From contig USSI01000053.1 in the NCBI GenBank assembly GCA_900557315.1, forward strand, positions 1 through 8,208: a stretch of 8,208 nucleotides of DNA, written 5' to 3'. The notes under the pieces are model-generated. The model was not told where the DNA came from. It worked only from the letters and a program-made list of their open reading frames with translations, and made no database searches. A program made the position numbers and the translations under genes. The DNA is from an uncultured Butyricicoccus sp. (GTDB lineage: Bacteria > Bacillota > Clostridia > Oscillospirales > Butyricicoccaceae). Positions 5,515 through 8,208 of the stretch are shown here, piece after piece; positions within the stretch are counted from its first letter, which is position 1; each line of letters starts with the position of its first letter.

Positions 5515-6606
5515 TCAGCGCACGCTATCTTCGCGGCTCGCCAGATATTTGCGCACCATCAGCGCCACTTTGAACACAATCGCATGATCGAACTCGCGCA
5601 GGTCAAGCCCGGTCAGCTTCTTGATCTTTTCGAGCCGGTAAACCAGTGTATTGCGATGTACAAACAGTTTGCGCGAAGTCTCGGAGACGTTCAGGTTGTT
5701 CTCAAAGAACTTCTGGATGGTAAACAGCGTCTCCTGATCGAGTGAGTCAATCGAGCCTTTCTTAAACACCTCGGACAGGAACATCTCGCACAGCGTGATC
5801 GGCAGCTGATAGATCAGGCGGCCGATGCCGAGGTTTTCAAAGCTGATGATGTTCTTTTCCGTGTCGAACACTGCGCCGACTTCGATCGCGGTCTGCGCCT
5901 CCTTGAAGGACTTGGCGATGTCCTTCATCTGAGCGGACACTGAACCGATGCCGATCAGGCACTTGACCGACAGCTCGCTTTGCAGCGTATCCTCGATCGA
6001 GGTTGCAATCTTGATGAGGTCCTTGACCTCGCTGCCGGCCTTGACTTCCTTGACCACGACGATGTCGGTCTCGGAAATGTGCAGCACGAAATCCTTCTGC
6101 TTATCCGGGAACATGCCGGTAACCACGTCGATCGCAGCAACATCCGCCGGCATCTGCTGGCGCACAAGGAACACCACGCGCGGCACATCGTTGCCGAAGT
6201 GCAGCTCGCGGGATTTGATATAAATATCGCCGGGCAGGATGTTGTCCAGGATGATATTCTTGACAAACGTCGCCTTATCATGCTTTTCATCGTACAGGGT
6301 CTTGATGTTGTTGATCGCCACCGCAACCAGTGAGCAGATGCTGCGCGCCAGCTCATCCTCCCCCTGCACGAAAACGGCATATTCCAGCCGCGAGGCACGG
6401 TCGCCCGTTATATGGTAGGTATAGCCGCCGAAACGGACGATCTCCCCGGCGAAGCCCAGCTCGGTGATCGCTTCTTCCCGCATTTCCCCTATGCGGGGCA
6501 GATCGGTGCACGCCACAACCGCACCGCTCGCATCCACAATACCAATGGTACGATCTACCGTGTCCTTCATCTGCAAAACAATCGACTGGAACAATCTCGA
6601 AGCCAT
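5515..6606 (-). CDS. CdaR/PucR-type transcriptional regulator (diacid-recognition-like N-terminus, C-terminal HTH)
   Basis: Cytoplasmic DNA-binding regulator. Residue numbers are from the GTG at 6702. The N-terminal part (about 33-135) resembles the sugar-diacid recognition domain of CdaR (MASRLFQSIVLQMKDTVDRTIGIVDASGAVVACTDLPRIGEMREEA). A GGDEF-like middle region follows. A PucR-type helix-turn-helix closes the protein (about 320-385: ETLFTIQKFFENNLNVSETSRKLFVHRNTLVYRLEKIKKLTG). I place the start at ATG 6606 (363 residues): AAAGGTGAT, close to the anti-Shine-Dalgarno complement, lies just before it, and CdaR proteins begin at this point. The upstream GTG (6702) has its AGGAG 15 bases away and adds 32 residues without family match. 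The gene has its own promoter and ends before a strong terminator, so it is a separate unit from ftsEX. The ligand is unknown; regulation of ftsEX is possible but unproven. Confidence 0.88.
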   Translation of the reverse strand: MASRLFQSIVLQMKDTVDRTIGIVDASGAVVACTDLPRIGEMREEAITELGFAGEIVRFGGYTYHITGDRASRLEYAVFVQGEDELARSICSLVAVAINNIKTLYDEKHDKATFVKNIILDNILPGDIYIKSRELHFGNDVPRVVFLVRQQMPADVAAIDVVTGMFPDKQKDFVLHISETDIVVVKEVKAGSEVKDLIKIATSIEDTLQSELSVKCLIGIGSVSAQMKDIAKSFKEAQTAIEVGAVFDTEKNIISFENLGIGRLIYQLPITLCEMFLSEVFKKGSIDSLDQETLFTIQKFFENNLNVSETSRKLFVHRNTLVYRLEKIKKLTGLDLREFDHAIVFKVALMVRKYLASREDSVR

Positions 6607-6736
6607 TTCCATCACCTTTCCCGTCACTTTCACTTTATTCCGCGGATACACGGCAAGCGCCTTTCGTTCGACGTCCCACCTTGCGTTACCATCATTCTCC
6701 ACAAGAACGCAGCGAATCTCCTGTATATTTTAAGCT

Positions 6737-6745
6737 ATTATATCA
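6737..6745 (-). promoter_or_regulatory. Extended -10 promoter of the CdaR-type regulator gene
   Basis: TGATATAAT (6745-6737) is a full extended -10 with exact TATAAT. There is no good -35 at 16-18 bp; instead that place is taken by a 16-bp palindrome. The predicted start is near 6730, giving a leader of about 120 nt to the preferred ATG at 6606. Confidence 0.6.
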
Positions 6746-6756
6746 TACTCTTCTAC

Positions 6757-6772
6757 ATTTTTGTACAAAAAT
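6757..6772. repeat. 16-bp perfect palindrome over the -35 region of the regulator promoter
   Basis: ATTTTTGTACAAAAAT (6757-6772) is fully self-complementary and sits 15-30 bp upstream of the -10 box, where a bound protein would touch RNA polymerase. It is a candidate operator, perhaps for autoregulation. The region is very AT-rich, so chance symmetry must be considered. Confidence 0.5.
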
Positions 6773-6794
6773 TTTCAAATTTTTTTGGCAACTT

Positions 6795-7526
6795 TTAGCT
6801 GAGCGCCTCCCCCGGCTGCTGCAGCTGCTCCAATTCCTGTTCTGTCAGTTCCCGGAACGCGCCCGCCGGCAGTGCCGGGTCAAGCACCAGCCCCCCCAAC
6901 TTCACACGCCGCAGGCGCACCACTGTTGCGCCCACTGCAGCGACCATACGCTTCACCTGATGGTACTTCCCCTCGCGCAGGGTAACGCGCACACGCGTCT
7001 CCCCGTCCCCGGGCAGGATATCCAGCCGGGCAGGCAGGCACACCGTCCCATCGCGCAGGGTCAGGCCCTGCCGGAACCGCTCCGCCGCGTCCCGCGCCAG
7101 TTCGCCTTCGATCACAGCCTCGTACACCTTGGCGACATGCCGCGCGGGGCTCATCAGCGCATGGCTCAGCGCGCCGTCATCCGTCACAATCAACAGGCCT
7201 TCCGTGTCCTTGTCCAGCCGCCCGACTGCAAACAGGCCGCGGCGTTCTTCCTCCGGAAACAGGTCAAGCACCGTGCCATGCCGTTCGTCGCGGCTGGCGG
7301 TAATCACGCCTGCCGGCTTATTCAGCATATAATACCGCTGCGCGCGGTAGCGCTGTACCTGTCCATCCAGAGCAATCAGCGCCGCATCCGGGTCCACTTT
7401 TGCCGCCGGATCGGTCTCCGCCGCGCCATCCACACACACGCGGCCCGCACGGATCATGGCCTGCACCTCCTTGCGGCTGCCGCAGTTCAGGTGTGCCAGC
7501 AATTTATCCAATCGCATCCGTGCCAT
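6795..7526 (-). CDS. rsuA: 16S rRNA pseudouridine synthase, RsuA family
   Basis: Converts a uridine of ribosomal RNA to pseudouridine; in E. coli RsuA the target is U516 of 16S rRNA. The 243 residues have an N-terminal S4 RNA-binding domain (about 1-60: MRLDKLLAHLNCGSRKEVQAMIRAGRVCVDG) and the catalytic core. The latter includes YYMLNKPAGVITA (65-77), the catalytic Asp105 in GRLDKDTEGLLIVTDDG (102-118), ALMSPARHVAKVYEA (123-137) and REGKYHQVKRMVAAVG (184-199). The pattern after the catalytic loop (SPxRHxxKxY) is RsuA-like; a RluB, RluE or RluF-type specificity cannot be fully excluded. ATG at 7526 has GGGGGAG five bases upstream. The C-terminus is short and Gln/Glu-rich. No clear terminator follows before the next promoter. 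Confidence 0.93.
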   Translation of the reverse strand: MARMRLDKLLAHLNCGSRKEVQAMIRAGRVCVDGAAETDPAAKVDPDAALIALDGQVQRYRAQRYYMLNKPAGVITASRDERHGTVLDLFPEEERRGLFAVGRLDKDTEGLLIVTDDGALSHALMSPARHVAKVYEAVIEGELARDAAERFRQGLTLRDGTVCLPARLDILPGDGETRVRVTLREGKYHQVKRMVAAVGATVVRLRRVKLGGLVLDPALPAGAFRELTEQELEQLQQPGEALS

Positions 7527-7558
7527 TTTGTCTCCCCCGACAATTCGTTACTGCTAAT

Positions 7559-7587
7559 AGCATAACACTTTTACGCATTTTGCACAA
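7559..7587 (-). promoter_or_regulatory. Probable promoter of the rsuA-like gene
   Basis: On the minus strand TTGTGC (7587-7582) and TATGCT (7564-7559) are exactly 17 bp apart, and the -10 is preceded by TGT, an extended -10 feature. Each hexamer is only a partial match. The predicted start near 7552 leaves a short leader with the ribosome binding site. The upstream gene ends in its own terminator, so a promoter is expected in this gap. Confidence 0.45.
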
Positions 7588-7679
7588 TAGGAAAAAGTAA
7601 AAAAAGTGCAATACCCTAAAATTGCTCAATAGATACCATAATTCGTTCCGTAATTTTTCGTGAAATTGCACAGAAGCAC
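7588..7679. other. AT-rich intergenic stretch with repeated TTGCAC/GTGCAA motifs
   Basis: Within the 166-bp gap between the DUF4830 and rsuA-like genes, TTGCAC occurs at 7580-7585 and 7666-7671 and its inverse GTGCAA at 7606-7611. AATTCGTT is repeated at 7542-7549 and 7640-7647. A loose inverted repeat pairs CACTTTT (7566-7572) with AAAAGTG (7602-7608). No open reading frame with a ribosome binding site or known RNA motif was recognised. It could be a binding region for the rsuA promoter or merely low-complexity spacer. Confidence 0.3.
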
Positions 7680-7706
7680 AAAAAGCGCGCCGTCAAGGCG
7701 CGCTTT
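7680..7706 (-). terminator. Intrinsic terminator overlapping the end of the DUF4830 gene
   Basis: A 10-bp perfect stem, AAAGCGCGCC with GGCGCGCTTT (7682-7691 and 7697-7706), and 5-nt loop are followed on the minus strand by five T (7684-7680). The stop codon TGA (7695-7693) lies in the loop, and the upstream arm codes for the last residues. Confidence 0.85.
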
Positions 7707-8208
7707 GCTGTTCCGGGGCAGCCTGCCCGGCCGCACCGGTTTCCGGGTATTCGGTGATGCCGTGCACAAAACCATCCGCGTCCGCCGAACTGATATCAGC
7801 TGCAATCAACCGGTTCCGGCGGATCAGCAGGTTGGCGGTCACGCCCTGCTCGCCGGTCGGGTATTCGGTCAGCTCGTAGGTGTACAGCGTCGCCCGCTTG
7901 CCCTGATAGGGCACCAGGTCCAGCCCCTGATCCAGCTGAATCGCATTATAGGCCTGATAGGTGTCATCAAAGGTTTTCGGGATCTGTACCTCGCGCTCGC
8001 TGCGCGGCTCCGGGTCCACCTTCCATCCGTAGCTTTCGAGCAGCGCCACGCGTTGTTCATTACTCCGGAGCTTGCTGTCCAAATCCATTTGCGTCTGCGA
8101 GGACTCAGCGCTCACCGTCTCCGCCGCCTCCGGCGAAAGGCGTGTGATGAGTACCGGGCTCACGCCCCGCTCCGCCATCCGCGCCGCGATCCCGGCAATC
8201 TGCTCCGG
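7693..8208 (-). CDS. DUF4830 domain-containing protein (5' end off the window)
   Basis: Function unknown. The frame is open to the window edge (first visible residues PEQIAGIAARMAERGV), so the true start probably lies upstream; the ATG at 8178 has no Shine-Dalgarno in front and is probably internal. The core (numbered from that ATG, about 38-145) fits the DUF4830 pattern as I recall it from Clostridia: NEQRVALLESYGWKVDPEP, then a block with VQIPKTFDDTYQAYNAIQLD and QGLDLVPYQGKRATLYTYEL, then TEYPTGEQGVTANLLIRRNR, and ADGFVHGITEYPE. The C-terminus is Ala/Gln/Pro-rich (GAAGQAAPEQQSAP) and looks disordered. Family members known to me usually have an N-terminal membrane segment, which would lie outside the window. 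The gene ends inside a terminator hairpin and is therefore the last gene of its transcript. Confidence 0.75.
   Translation of the reverse strand, partial: PEQIAGIAARMAERGVSPVLITRLSPEAAETVSAESSQTQMDLDSKLRSNEQRVALLESYGWKVDPEPRSEREVQIPKTFDDTYQAYNAIQLDQGLDLVPYQGKRATLYTYELTEYPTGEQGVTANLLIRRNRLIAADISSADADGFVHGITEYPETGAAGQAAPEQQSAP

Noticed and set aside
6607..6702. N-terminal extension of the CdaR-type regulator from GTG at 6702
   Set aside because: AGGAG is 15 bases from this GTG, the 32 extra residues lack family similarity, and a better ribosome site precedes the ATG at 6606.
6767..6784. AT-only inverted repeat as terminator of the rsuA-like gene
   Set aside because: The arms are only A and T with a loop of two bases; too weak and too short-looped to call a terminator.
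6681..7565. Plus-strand open frame of 294 codons opposite the rsuA-like gene
   Set aside because: His/Arg/Gln-rich shadow that also runs through the AT-rich promoter region of the regulator; no domain recognised.

Overview
The window is a GC-rich chromosomal segment with seven genes, all on the minus strand. It reads as core genome of a Gram-positive-type Clostridia member, probably Oscillospirales (Ruminococcaceae or Butyricicoccaceae-like). The reasons are the ftsE-ftsX-LytM-S41 gene order, a DUF4830 protein, a CdaR/PucR-type regulator, strong GGAGG ribosome binding sites and sigma-A type promoters in AT-rich gaps. The taxonomic guess rests on gene content only. No mobile element, CRISPR array, tRNA or rRNA is visible, and no plus-strand gene is credible.

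In transcription order, from high to low coordinates: a DUF4830 protein (7693-8208, 5' end off the window) ends in a terminator hairpin whose loop holds its stop codon. After an AT-rich gap comes an RsuA-family 16S rRNA pseudouridine synthase (6795-7526). A second AT-rich gap holds an extended -10 promoter and a 16-bp palindrome, followed by a CdaR/PucR-type regulator (5515-6606). The 182-bp gap after the regulator contains three 11-bp-phased TTCACA-like repeats, a promoter and a strong terminator hairpin that overlaps the predicted start site of that promoter.

Next is the cell-division and cell-wall operon. ftsE (4646-5326) and ftsX (3765-4649) overlap by ATGA. A secreted coiled-coil M23 (LytM) peptidase (2542-3729) follows, then a membrane-anchored S41 PDZ protease (1311-2477) preceded by an intercistronic hairpin. 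By analogy with FtsEX-PcsB, FtsEX-CwlO and FtsEX-EnvC, the ABC-type FtsEX complex would use ATP hydrolysis to switch on the coiled-coil hydrolase outside the membrane. The S41 protease may mature or degrade envelope proteins in the same process.

A consensus sigma-A promoter (1236-1264) then drives greA (706-1179) and probably lysS (2-547, 3' end off the window). The greA-lysS gap holds a 20-bp perfect palindrome and several GC-rich inverted repeats.

The genes belong to known families and I see no new multi-gene system. The more interesting signals are regulatory: the repeat/promoter/terminator arrangement ahead of ftsE, the hairpin ahead of the S41 gene, the stop codon inside a terminator loop, and two starts where the Shine-Dalgarno position argues for a codon different from the first one available.
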